From assembly GCA_015485355.1 (NCBI GenBank), contig WFTQ01000025.1:1-64000 (forward strand): a stretch of DNA of 64,000 nucleotides. The letters are read 5' to 3'. Position 1 is the first letter of the stretch. Every line of letters begins with the position of its first letter. The position numbers and the translations under genes were made by a program. Below the pieces are notes generated by a model that was given only the letters and a program-made list of their open reading frames with translations, ran no database searches and had not been told where the DNA came from. This DNA is from a bacterium. GTDB lineage: Bacteria; Calditrichota; Calditrichia; RBG-13-44-9; J042. Positions 1 through 9,443 of the stretch are shown piece after piece.

Positions 1-20
1 CAGATGTGTATAAGAGACAG
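1..20 (+). other. Residual Nextera Read-1 adapter / Tn5 mosaic end (library artefact)
   Basis: cAGATGTGTATAAGAGACAG is identical to the 19-bp Nextera mosaic end, preceded by the C expected from the Read-1 arm (...GCGTC). Confidence 0.95.
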
Positions 21-64
21 CGATATATAATTTAGTTAAAAAGGAAAAATTAGGAGCACGAAAA

Positions 65-1138
65 GTGAGCCGCATTTACGGAAGATCGCAGAAATTAAAT
101 GAGCAGATTTACGAAGTTAAACTTCGCATTCCGGAGTGGAAAGTCTTATTCGCCCTGGATGGTTCCATGGATGAGGGTGCTCTGGCGGAGTTTCTGGAAA
201 TGGAGGTTACCGAGGTGCGGGCCGTTCTGGACCGTTTGAAGGAAAAACAACTGATAGAAGAGGTGTCGGCTGAGGAAGCGGCCGCGGCTTCGGAGGCGGA
301 GGCGGCACCGGAAGCCGTCGACCGGGCTTCCCGGGAAGCGGCGCCGTCCGAACCCGAAGCGGCATCGGATTCCGGACCGGAGGATCGTTTGATTGAGTTT
401 GACGAAGCGGAAGAAACGCCGGAATTGGAAGAGCCGGCATCGGTGAATGGGTCCCCGGCTGAGGAAGAAGCCACAGAGGAGGCTCAAGGCTCTGACGAGG
501 AATTCGATCGCCTGATCGGCGAACTGTTTGAAGAAGAGCCGGCGGCCAATGAAGAACCTCTCTCCGGCGGTGCCAAATCCGCTCAGAGTCCCGCACCCGA
601 AGAGGAAACCCATGTGGCCACCGAAGATGAGTTGGACCTGGAAGGCATGTTCGAGGAAGAACTGACCGAAACCGAGGAAAGTCTCACCGAAGTCATGGAA
701 GAAATGGAAGAAGAAGCAACCGCCGAAGAAGGGGTTCCCGAAGTGGTGGAGGAAAAAGAACCCCTTCCCAAAAAAACCATCATGGTGGTGGACGATAGTG
801 TCGTCATTCGGAAAATGGTGGAAATCGCCCTGGAAAATGAGGAACATTTCGAGATCGTTACCATTGGAAATGGCAAGGAGGCCCTCAAATATCTGGATGA
901 GCAGCTACCCGATCTGATTTTACTGGACATTATGCTCCCGGATGTCAATGGTCTGGATGTATTGAAGGCCATAAAGGCCAGTGATCGCAGTAAAAACATC
1001 CCGGTATTGATGTTGTCGGCGAAGGATACTCCCAGAGAGACCACCCATGCCAAGGAACTGGGAGCCAATGGATTTATATCGAAACCCTTCAAGGACGAGG
1101 AGTTAATCGCTAAAATTAAAGAATTGGTTGAGGGCTAA
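65..1138 (+). CDS. Response regulator: N-terminal winged-helix-like segment, long acidic linker, C-terminal REC domain
   Basis: GTG start; C-terminus TIMVVDDSVVIRKMVE...DLILLDIMLPDVNG...VLMLSAKD...KPF is a REC domain; middle is Glu/Ala-rich low complexity. Confidence 0.85.
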   Translation: MSRIYGRSQKLNEQIYEVKLRIPEWKVLFALDGSMDEGALAEFLEMEVTEVRAVLDRLKEKQLIEEVSAEEAAAASEAEAAPEAVDRASREAAPSEPEAASDSGPEDRLIEFDEAEETPELEEPASVNGSPAEEEATEEAQGSDEEFDRLIGELFEEEPAANEEPLSGGAKSAQSPAPEEETHVATEDELDLEGMFEEELTETEESLTEVMEEMEEEATAEEGVPEVVEEKEPLPKKTIMVVDDSVVIRKMVEIALENEEHFEIVTIGNGKEALKYLDEQLPDLILLDIMLPDVNGLDVLKAIKASDRSKNIPVLMLSAKDTPRETTHAKELGANGFISKPFKDEELIAKIKELVEG

Positions 1139-1146
1139 AATTTTAC

Positions 1147-1542
1147 ATGGCTAAAATTTTAGTCGTTGAAGACAGTACGGTCGATCGATTGGTCATTCGC
1201 CGCTTTCTGGCCGATACGCCCCACGAGGTGCGGGAGGTGGAACATCCGCGCCAGGTTCCTGCGATTGTGGAGCAGTGGCGGCCGGATCTGATCCTGTTGG
1301 ACATTGTTATGCCCGAGGTGAACGGATACGAAATCTGTCGTAACCTGAAGCGGAACCGGCGCACGGCGAATATTCCGGTCATCTTTATCACCGCCAAAAA
1401 ACAAAAAAGCGATATCTATTGGGGGAAAAAACAGGGGGCCGAGGAGTATTTGACCAAACCCATCAATCAGGATGTGCTTTTACGCACCATCGATAAATGG
1501 CTGGCAGATAAAAAACACGTGAACATCGATGAACAATTATAA
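1147..1542 (+). CDS. CheY/PilH-like single-domain response regulator
   Basis: ILVVEDSTVDRLVI...DLILLDIVMPEVNGYE...VIFITAKK...YLTKPI. Confidence 0.9.
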   Translation: MAKILVVEDSTVDRLVIRRFLADTPHEVREVEHPRQVPAIVEQWRPDLILLDIVMPEVNGYEICRNLKRNRRTANIPVIFITAKKQKSDIYWGKKQGAEEYLTKPINQDVLLRTIDKWLADKKHVNIDEQL

Positions 1543-1999
1543 TGACCGAAATGCAGAACATGGGGAACGCTTATCGATATTTGAGCTGTATACCCATTTC
1601 TTTGCCCTGGAAATTTCCCAGATTCGTGAAGTCATTCCCTTGCCGGCTTACACCCCTCTGCCCAATTCCAACCGCACCTATATTGGGGTCTTTAATCTGC
1701 GGGGGGAAATCTACCCCTTAGCCGACATTTCTCCGCTGCTGGGCTTCCCCAATAAGGAAATTTATACAGACGATATGGTCGTGCTGATCGAGAATGAAGA
1801 AATGGTGGTAGGCTTCATTGTTGACAAGATTTACGGAATGATCCATATCAACACCGCAGAAATTAAACTGCCTAAGGGATTGGTGCCCCACTCGATGGAA
1901 AAATATATTGCCGGGGTGGTGGAGTATCAGCGGAAACAGTACTACATTCTGGACGTCGGCACCTTGTTTAAATCCCATGAATTGTTGGCCTTTATTTAA
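1529..1999 (+). CDS. CheW-like adaptor protein (PilI type)
   Basis: CheW pattern ([43 protein letters not shown]); overlaps the previous ORF by 14 nt. Confidence 0.88.
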   Translation: MNNYNDRNAEHGERLSIFELYTHFFALEISQIREVIPLPAYTPLPNSNRTYIGVFNLRGEIYPLADISPLLGFPNKEIYTDDMVVLIENEEMVVGFIVDKIYGMIHINTAEIKLPKGLVPHSMEKYIAGVVEYQRKQYYILDVGTLFKSHELLAFI

Positions 2000-2009
2000 A
2001 GAGGAGTAT

Positions 2010-3824
2010 ATGAAAGACACGTATATCGGGATTTTCTGGAAGTTTTTTGCCATCCTGGGCATCGCCACATTGGTCGTGGTCGGAGTGGTTACCTATCATT
2101 CGGTAAATGCCACCCGGCAAGAGATCCTGAAGGAGGGAGTGGATTACCTGACCCAGGTGGCCGGTCTGATCGCCCGATCGATTTCTGCGGAAGACATTCA
2201 AAAGGCCCTGATGGCAGAAGACAGAAAAAACGATTTCTACCTTGAAATTGAAACCCGGGTCCGAAGCTTTCATCAATTTTTAAGCACCTCCAATCGTCGG
2301 TTTCCCACGGAACATTTGTATATCCTGATTCCGGAATCTGAGCGAGCCCAATTATTTTTCTCCACCCGCACCCCATTTCGCTTTTTAGGTGATGCTCCCC
2401 GGTTTGCTCAAATTCAGGAAGTGGTTCAGAAGAAGGCGATTCTGCTGGTGCCGGCGCATTATGAATCCAACCGGATGGTGTTATCGGCGCTGGCCCCTAT
2501 CCTTGATTCTTTTGAACAGGTCCGGGCCGTAGTAAAAGTGGACCTGGCCAGCCAGACCATTCAGCAGCTGATGCCCGGATTTATGGGGCGTTTTTTGCTG
2601 TACCTGATTCCCGGGATGGTGCTCGCCTTTTTTTTAAGTTTCGGGATGAGTCGAATGGTGAGTTCCCCCATCAATAAGTACATCAGTTTCATTCATTCGC
2701 TGCCCGAGGATCGTTTCGATAAGCGCATTGAGATAAAGACCGGCGATGAGCTGGAACAGGTGGCGACCATGCTGAACGTTTTGTTGGATCGGTTGCAGGA
2801 ATTGAGCGAAAAGGAGGCCGAACAGGAGGAACTGCAGGAACAGATCACCCATTTGATGGAGACGGTATCGCGAGCGGCCGAAGGGGATTTTACCGTCACG
2901 GCCGAGGTTACGGCCAGTGCCCTGGGGGCGTTGTCGGATTCTTTTAATCTGATGGTCAGCGATTTGTCCAAGATTATTCGCAATGTCAAAGAGGCCTCGG
3001 ATAAGATCGCCCAATCCACCCGGGAAATATATTTGCACACGGAGGTGATGGCCCAGGGAGCCGAGACCCAGGCCAAGGAGATCGAGACCACCTATCAGGC
3101 GGCCAAAGAGATGGCCGATTTGATCAAGTATGCCAACGAACGCACCCTTCAGGCGGCCGAGACGGCGCGCAAGGCCGCTCAGGTGGCCGAGAGCGGAGAA
3201 AGCGTGGTACAGCATTCCATCAAAAGTATGCATCGCATTCGGGAAACGGTGCAGGAAACCGCCCGCAAGGTGCGCTTGCTGGGAGAAAGCTCCATGGAAA
3301 TCGGTGAAATTATCGAGGTGATTAGCGACATCGCCAACCGTACCAATTTGCTGGCGCTGAATGCCACCATCGAGGCGGCCCGTGCCGGGGAAGCCGGCCG
3401 GGGATTTGCCGTGGTTGCCGACGAAGTGCGCATGCTGGCGGAACGCTCCAGCCAGGCCGCAAAGGACATCGCCGTGCTGATCGAAAGCATCCAGGTGGGA
3501 ACCAGCGAGGTGGTGGAAGCCATGGAACAGGGCACCGCCGAAGTGGAAGAGGGTACCCGTTTGGTGGACGAAACCGGAACCGCCCTAAAGAATATTCGAG
3601 AAATGGTCCAGGATTCCTCCCATCTGATCACCGAAATTTCCGGTGCCTTTCAGCAGCAAACCAAAGCCAGCTTCGATATCGCTCATTCCATGGAACGCAT
3701 CGCTAACATTGCCAATAGCACGGCCGAAGGCGCCAGCAAATCCCGCGCCCTGGCCGCCGAAATGGAAAAATTATCCCGTGAATTGAACAGCACCATTTCC
3801 AAATTTAAATTGTCCCGAAGTTGA
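2010..3824 (+). CDS. Methyl-accepting chemotaxis protein (PilJ-like)
   Basis: ORF track starts at 1908 but GAGGAG RBS precedes ATG 2010 (MKDTYIG); two TM segments, HAMP and signalling hairpin [46 protein letters not shown]. Confidence 0.93.
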   Translation: MKDTYIGIFWKFFAILGIATLVVVGVVTYHSVNATRQEILKEGVDYLTQVAGLIARSISAEDIQKALMAEDRKNDFYLEIETRVRSFHQFLSTSNRRFPTEHLYILIPESERAQLFFSTRTPFRFLGDAPRFAQIQEVVQKKAILLVPAHYESNRMVLSALAPILDSFEQVRAVVKVDLASQTIQQLMPGFMGRFLLYLIPGMVLAFFLSFGMSRMVSSPINKYISFIHSLPEDRFDKRIEIKTGDELEQVATMLNVLLDRLQELSEKEAEQEELQEQITHLMETVSRAAEGDFTVTAEVTASALGALSDSFNLMVSDLSKIIRNVKEASDKIAQSTREIYLHTEVMAQGAETQAKEIETTYQAAKEMADLIKYANERTLQAAETARKAAQVAESGESVVQHSIKSMHRIRETVQETARKVRLLGESSMEIGEIIEVISDIANRTNLLALNATIEAARAGEAGRGFAVVADEVRMLAERSSQAAKDIAVLIESIQVGTSEVVEAMEQGTAEVEEGTRLVDETGTALKNIREMVQDSSHLITEISGAFQQQTKASFDIAHSMERIANIANSTAEGASKSRALAAEMEKLSRELNSTISKFKLSRS

Positions 3825-3916
3825 AAAACAGGTATCCGCAACGCCCGAAACCGATGTACTCAACACATGCTTTGTGGGGAAAATGATTGGTATGAAATAA
3901 AAACCGCAGGTCGATC

Positions 3917-6900
3917 ATGAGACAGGACATACCCGTAAGTTTTGAATCCTATTATTTCGTGGAACTATTGAATACGATTCAAAATCAGGGAAAAAAGATT
4001 TATGATGGCGAGGCGTACGACTGTTTGATGAAATTTGTCCAGTATTTAAGCCGGGAAGAAGACGCTTTCCAGAATATCGAGAATCTGGCCAATTACCATA
4101 AAACCAGTGATCTGGCCATCTTCTTTTCGGACATATTGGAACGCTTGCCTCAAATTTCGCCCACCAGTGCCCTGGAAAAGCTTCCTTCCCATGCGTCGGA
4201 CTTTCTGGAAATTTTTAATCTGCTGGTGGCGGACGAGGAATGGAAAGGTTATCTGGAAACGCAGCTGGGGCTCCGCCGCGAGACCACGGCACCCCTGGAA
4301 GGGGAAAAAAGTTTCTCCGAGTTTCGCGAAGAACTGATTCGGGAAACCTTTCATCGAATGGTGAACACCCTTGCCCCGGAACGACAAAAGGAATTGTGGG
4401 ATTTCCTGCAGCGGAGTTTGACGGATGCGGATTTTCTGGATCGGCTTCTGGAAGCGGAGATCGATGGCCGTATGGGAAATTTTGTGGACCTGACTTTTTG
4501 GCTGGGGGACGATCAGCCGGTCATCGATTCCGGAGAGAATTACCTGGCCGAATTGTCCCGGCGCATTGAGGAATGGATTCGACTGGGGGAAGCGATCCAT
4601 CAGGCGGACCGGGAAGCCATTCAGCGCGTGCTGACAGGGGAAGTCCCGGAGATTGCTTCCGGCTCCGTGGAAGCCGAACCGCCTTTTGAGGAGCTCTTTG
4701 ATGCGGCGGAATCCGCGGCGGCCGCCCAAGAACCCCCCGTACCGGGCGGGGAAGAGGTGACCCGAGAACTGACCGAACTGGCCGAAAAGGCTCGCCGGTT
4801 AGAGGAGAAAAAGAAAAGCCCTCCGCAATCCTCCGAAGAAGAGGCCAGGCGGCGGCAATTACTGCGGGATTATGTGGTGAGCGAAATGAACGGTTATAAA
4901 GAGGAGATCGGGACGCTCATACAGCGATTGGTGGAACAAGGCCGTGATGAGAAATTGCTGAATTATTTATTCGACAGTCTCAAATCTTTAAAAGATATTG
5001 GAAAAATCCACAATTATCCGGGCATCGAGCTGGTGGCCGATCGCCTATTGCAAATGTTTGAGGCCGCGGAGAAAATCTCCGCCTCCGCCCGAAAAACACT
5101 CACCGCTCTTTTCGATGAGTTACCGGCATACATTGATGCCAATCTGTCTGGGCAGGATGCCGTATCCATGCAAACAATTACCAGGACGTTGAAGAAGTTG
5201 GAATCCGCCCTCAAGCTGGCGCCGGATGCTGTCCCGGTACGGGACGAAACCACCCTGGGCCATGCCTTTCAGGAAATTTTGACCCGCTACGGCCAGCGCA
5301 TGCTGGAGCTGTTGCAAAACGTTCCCCTGCGCGATTGGAAGCGGGAAGACCTGCGACGGGTCAAAGCCATTTTTAACAACCTGGAATACTGGACGGACGT
5401 CTTAAACCTGCACGATGCCCTTCGGGTGATCCGGCAGTTAAAGGGATTAATGACCACAAAAACCCGTAAACAACTGCAGGACCATCAGGTCGAAGTATTG
5501 AAAGAGTTTCTGGGTTTCTGGCAGACCGATTTTGTGACCGCCGATGACAGCGTTTGGCAGGATTGGTCCCAACGGCTGGAAGCGCTGACCAGCGAACTGG
5601 CCACGGTGTCTGTGGAAGGCGCCCGGGAGGCCCTGCAGGAGGTCCTGATCCGGAAGATTCGACGATTGAAACGCGAAGCCGCCGAATGGCCCGCCGGCTT
5701 TTCGGCTTTTCTGCGGGAGCGATTCCGCAGTTTCGCCGGCCAATTGTCCTGGGATGCCCGCATCCTGGACCGCGACCCCTTACGTCGGCTGGCGGAGGCT
5801 TTCAACCGGAAGCTGGCCACCATCGGCGAGGAAGGCCCGGTGTCGTCTCCGGAAGTGCTCGCCGCTTTTCAGGAATTGATGGATCGGTTGGCGCAGGCGG
5901 TCACCGATGCCGGGGCAGAAGAGGCCGCCCGAAAGGCATTGGATGCCTTTTTCCAGAATTGGCAACCGGAAACGGTGGTTTCCGCGGCGGAACCCCGGAC
6001 CAAAACCGAGGCTGCCCCCGCAACCCCGGAAATCACCGATGAAGAAATTGAACGGGTGTTTGTTCAAGAAGCCGCCCGGTACCTTGCCACCATGAGGGAG
6101 CTTTTATCCGCATTGAAGCAAAGGCCCGAGCGGGTGGAGAACTGGAAAAAATTGGGGGTGCAGGCCCACACGCTCAGGGGATCGGCCCAGATGATCGGTC
6201 GGGAGGAGATCGCCCGAATGGTGGCACCGCTGGAAGAAGTGGCCGAAGCCGTGGAGCAACAGAACTATGCTCCGGGCACAGAAATGGTGGAAGAGCTGAC
6301 AGACCTGTTGGATCGGGTGGAGCAGAACATTCAGGGTACTGCGGCGCCGGTGGATGAATTGAGTCGGCGGATCCGGGAACGCCTGGCCGCATCCCCAGAG
6401 GCTTCCATGCCGGAGGAGGGGGAGGTATCCGAAACCCCGGTTGAATCCGCAGCGCCCCGGGGAGAAGCAGAAGCCTCCGTCGAGGGGGAAGCAGAAGCCC
6501 CCTCTGTAGCACCGGAGGAAAGTGAAGAATTTATTTCTTTAAAAGAAAAAGATCCGGAACTGGTCACCATTTTCAAGGATGAAGTCAAGGACAACATCGA
6601 ACTGGTGGAGGCAACCCTCAATAACCTGGAAAAATTTACTTACGATAAAAAGGCTTTTCAGGACATTGAACAGGCGGTTCACGAAGTGCGCACCGCCGCC
6701 AAAATGCTGGGCTTGAGTGAAATCGGCGATCTGGCCGAGTATCTGGAAAAAGTGGTGGAAAAAATCATCCGCAAGGAAATGGATGATTGGAGAGCGATGA
6801 TTCCGTCTTTGCGGCGGGGAATGCAAGTCATCCAGGAAATGACGGCAACGGGTCGGGTGGAAAAGGAGCTCTACGAAACCTTGATCACGGATTTGCAGCA

Positions 6901-9397
6901 GATCATCGAATTGCAACGCTTACCGACCGCCGAACGACGGACACCGGAACCTGCAGAGGAAACCGTGATCCCTGAGGGGCGGATTCCGCGCAACCTCATC
7001 GATCTTTTTTATCAGGAAACCCGAGAACGGCTGGAGGATATCAATTACCTGCTATTGAAGCTGGAAAAATCGCCTGACGATACGGAACTGCTGCATCAAC
7101 TGATGCGCAATCTGCATACCCTGAAAGGGTCCGCCGCCATGGTCAATGCACATTCCATGGAGCGACTGGCCCACATAACGGAAGAGCTTCTGGAGAGGCA
7201 ATCCCGTAAAAACGCCCGGCTTACGCCGGAGATGTTCGATGTTCTGTTTGAAATTCACGATGAATTTGTCTTCATGGTGGAAGAGTTAAAGCGTACCGGA
7301 GAAGAGAAGTTCCGAAAATATACCGATCTGGTGCAGCGGATTCGCGATCTGGCCCAGGAGATTGATCTGGAAGAGGCCGAAGCTTTCCGGGAGGCACCGT
7401 CGGTTGCCGCGCCCGAAAAGCCGCCGGCCGCCCCCCAATTGCGGGCCGAAGATGAGTATGTGATCCCTGTAACGGGGGAACAAAAGCCGGCTTCCAGGGA
7501 AAGCGAATCCTTTATCCGCTTGAACATGCAGCAGATGGATCGCCTGTTGAACGCCGCCGCGGAATTGCTTGTGGGCCACACGCAGTTTCGCAATCAATTG
7601 GAACGCTTCAAAGGATTTGGTCCTCAAATTGACGCCAACCTGAAAATGTTTCAGGAAACCGAGGCTCATTTACACACCCTGCTCAAAGAGCAGAATCGTA
7701 TTTCCCAGAATCTGCTGAAACAGGAGGATCTGGAACCGGGCATTAAAGAAGCGCTGGAGAAACATTTGCAAAATCTGGAAAAGATCGGCGGGAATTTGAA
7801 AGAACTGCACGGGCAAGTCCAAACCTTTATGCTGACTTTTCGGGAATTTGCCCGAACATCGGATGAAAATATTGAAAAGCTAAATAAAATCAGCACCGTG
7901 TTGCTGGACGAAATTATGGAGGCGCGCCTGGTGCCTATTCAATTGCTGTTTCAGCGGTTCCAGCGCCCGATCCGCGATCTGGCCCGCAAAGCGGAAAAGA
8001 AGATCCGCTTGAGCATCCAGGGAGAACAAACCGAGCTGGATCGTACCCTGATCGATCACCTTTATGAACCGCTGCTCCATGTTATTCGCAATGCCATTGA
8101 TCATGGCATAGAACCTGTGGAGGAGCGGCGTCGGCTGGGCAAGCCGGAAGAGGGCTTTATTGAAATCAAGGCTCAACGTTCCCGTAATCAGGTGCTGATT
8201 GAAATTCGGGATGACGGGCGGGGTATTGACCTGGAAAAGGTGAAGGAAAAAGTGGTCGAAAAGGGCCTGGCAAAACCCGAAGAAGTGGCCCGAATGAGCG
8301 AGGCGGAATTGTATCCCTTCCTGTTTTATCCCGGTTTCTCGACCCGGGAAGAAACCACCCTGGTATCCGGTCGGGGCGTGGGACTGGATGCGGTGAAAGC
8401 CCAAATCGAAAAAATTAAAGGGGACTTGCGCATCCTTTCGGAAAAGGATAAAGGGACAACCTTCCTCTTCCGGGTTCCCATATCGTTATCCCTGATTCAA
8501 GCGATGATGGTGGAAGTCAATCAGCATGTGTATTCCATTCCGCTGATCCAGGTGGAAGAGACCACCCATGCCCGGGGTCGGGACCTGTTAAAAACCGACG
8601 AGGGTTATCGTTTTAAGCACAAAGGCCTGGATATTCCGGCGTTCTACCTCAGCAGTCTGTTGCGCATGCCCGGTGAAGAGGAGGAAAGCATTGCGCCGGA
8701 CCAGGAATATCCGGTGATCATTGTTCAGGATGAGGGGAATCGGGTGGCCTTTATAGTGGATCGCATCGTTCGGCGGGAAGAAATACTGATCAAGTCGTTG
8801 GGTCCGGGGCTGCGCCGGCTGAAATATATCGCCGGTGGTTCCATTCGTGAGGATGGCCATGTGGTTCTGGTGTTGGATGTGGCGCAGATCATCGAAGATA
8901 CCACCCGCCGGATGAATCGTTCCGGTGGGATACCGGCTCCCACCGCGCCCGGCCCTGCCCGACCGCGCCGCTCGCTGCGCTCCAGAAAACCCCAAAAAAT
9001 CCGCAAAGTGGTGGTGGAAGGCCGCGACCCCGTCGTCCTGATTGTGGACGATTCCATCAGCATCCGAAAATACGTGAGCGGGATTTTCACCGATCATCAC
9101 TACCAGACCCTGGTGGCCAAAAACGGCTCGGAAGCCCTGAATCTGTTGCAAAAACATCAGGTGGATTTGATCATAACCGATCTGGAAATGCCGCAAATGT
9201 CAGGCTATGAATTCATCAAGGCCATACGGGAACACCCCGATTTGCAAGCGTTGCCCGTTGTCGTTTTAACCGGGCGCACCGGTAAAAAATTCGAAGAACT
9301 GAGCATGGACCTGGGTGCCGATGCTTACGTCAACAAGCCGTTTAAAGATATGGAGCTATTACAGCTGGTAAACAAATTTATTGTTCGGAAAAAATAG
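3917..9397 (+). CDS. ChpA/PilL-like hybrid CheA histidine kinase (multiple Hpt, HATPase, CheW, REC)
   Basis: Hpt-type motifs HTLRGSAQM, HEVRTAAKML, HTLKGSAAM; kinase H/N/G boxes (HVIRNAIDHGIEP, GRGVGLDAVK); C-terminal REC VVLIVDDSISIRKYV...DLIITDLEMPQMSG. Confidence 0.92.
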   Translation: MRQDIPVSFESYYFVELLNTIQNQGKKIYDGEAYDCLMKFVQYLSREEDAFQNIENLANYHKTSDLAIFFSDILERLPQISPTSALEKLPSHASDFLEIFNLLVADEEWKGYLETQLGLRRETTAPLEGEKSFSEFREELIRETFHRMVNTLAPERQKELWDFLQRSLTDADFLDRLLEAEIDGRMGNFVDLTFWLGDDQPVIDSGENYLAELSRRIEEWIRLGEAIHQADREAIQRVLTGEVPEIASGSVEAEPPFEELFDAAESAAAAQEPPVPGGEEVTRELTELAEKARRLEEKKKSPPQSSEEEARRRQLLRDYVVSEMNGYKEEIGTLIQRLVEQGRDEKLLNYLFDSLKSLKDIGKIHNYPGIELVADRLLQMFEAAEKISASARKTLTALFDELPAYIDANLSGQDAVSMQTITRTLKKLESALKLAPDAVPVRDETTLGHAFQEILTRYGQRMLELLQNVPLRDWKREDLRRVKAIFNNLEYWTDVLNLHDALRVIRQLKGLMTTKTRKQLQDHQVEVLKEFLGFWQTDFVTADDSVWQDWSQRLEALTSELATVSVEGAREALQEVLIRKIRRLKREAAEWPAGFSAFLRERFRSFAGQLSWDARILDRDPLRRLAEAFNRKLATIGEEGPVSSPEVLAAFQELMDRLAQAVTDAGAEEAARKALDAFFQNWQPETVVSAAEPRTKTEAAPATPEITDEEIERVFVQEAARYLATMRELLSALKQRPERVENWKKLGVQAHTLRGSAQMIGREEIARMVAPLEEVAEAVEQQNYAPGTEMVEELTDLLDRVEQNIQGTAAPVDELSRRIRERLAASPEASMPEEGEVSETPVESAAPRGEAEASVEGEAEAPSVAPEESEEFISLKEKDPELVTIFKDEVKDNIELVEATLNNLEKFTYDKKAFQDIEQAVHEVRTAAKMLGLSEIGDLAEYLEKVVEKIIRKEMDDWRAMIPSLRRGMQVIQEMTATGRVEKELYETLITDLQQIIELQRLPTAERRTPEPAEETVIPEGRIPRNLIDLFYQETRERLEDINYLLLKLEKSPDDTELLHQLMRNLHTLKGSAAMVNAHSMERLAHITEELLERQSRKNARLTPEMFDVLFEIHDEFVFMVEELKRTGEEKFRKYTDLVQRIRDLAQEIDLEEAEAFREAPSVAAPEKPPAAPQLRAEDEYVIPVTGEQKPASRESESFIRLNMQQMDRLLNAAAELLVGHTQFRNQLERFKGFGPQIDANLKMFQETEAHLHTLLKEQNRISQNLLKQEDLEPGIKEALEKHLQNLEKIGGNLKELHGQVQTFMLTFREFARTSDENIEKLNKISTVLLDEIMEARLVPIQLLFQRFQRPIRDLARKAEKKIRLSIQGEQTELDRTLIDHLYEPLLHVIRNAIDHGIEPVEERRRLGKPEEGFIEIKAQRSRNQVLIEIRDDGRGIDLEKVKEKVVEKGLAKPEEVARMSEAELYPFLFYPGFSTREETTLVSGRGVGLDAVKAQIEKIKGDLRILSEKDKGTTFLFRVPISLSLIQAMMVEVNQHVYSIPLIQVEETTHARGRDLLKTDEGYRFKHKGLDIPAFYLSSLLRMPGEEEESIAPDQEYPVIIVQDEGNRVAFIVDRIVRREEILIKSLGPGLRRLKYIAGGSIREDGHVVLVLDVAQIIEDTTRRMNRSGGIPAPTAPGPARPRRSLRSRKPQKIRKVVVEGRDPVVLIVDDSISIRKYVSGIFTDHHYQTLVAKNGSEALNLLQKHQVDLIITDLEMPQMSGYEFIKAIREHPDLQALPVVVLTGRTGKKFEELSMDLGADAYVNKPFKDMELLQLVNKFIVRKK

Positions 9398-9443
9398 GAC
9401 GTTTTCCTTATATTTAAGCCAGGCAGGATGAAAAGGGATTTGG

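Noticed and set aside
109-847. Antisense ORFs opposite the first response regulator (and similar antisense ORFs opposite most large genes)
   Set aside because: Low-complexity Ser/Phe/His-rich translations produced by GC-rich codon usage of the true gene; no RBS or domain.
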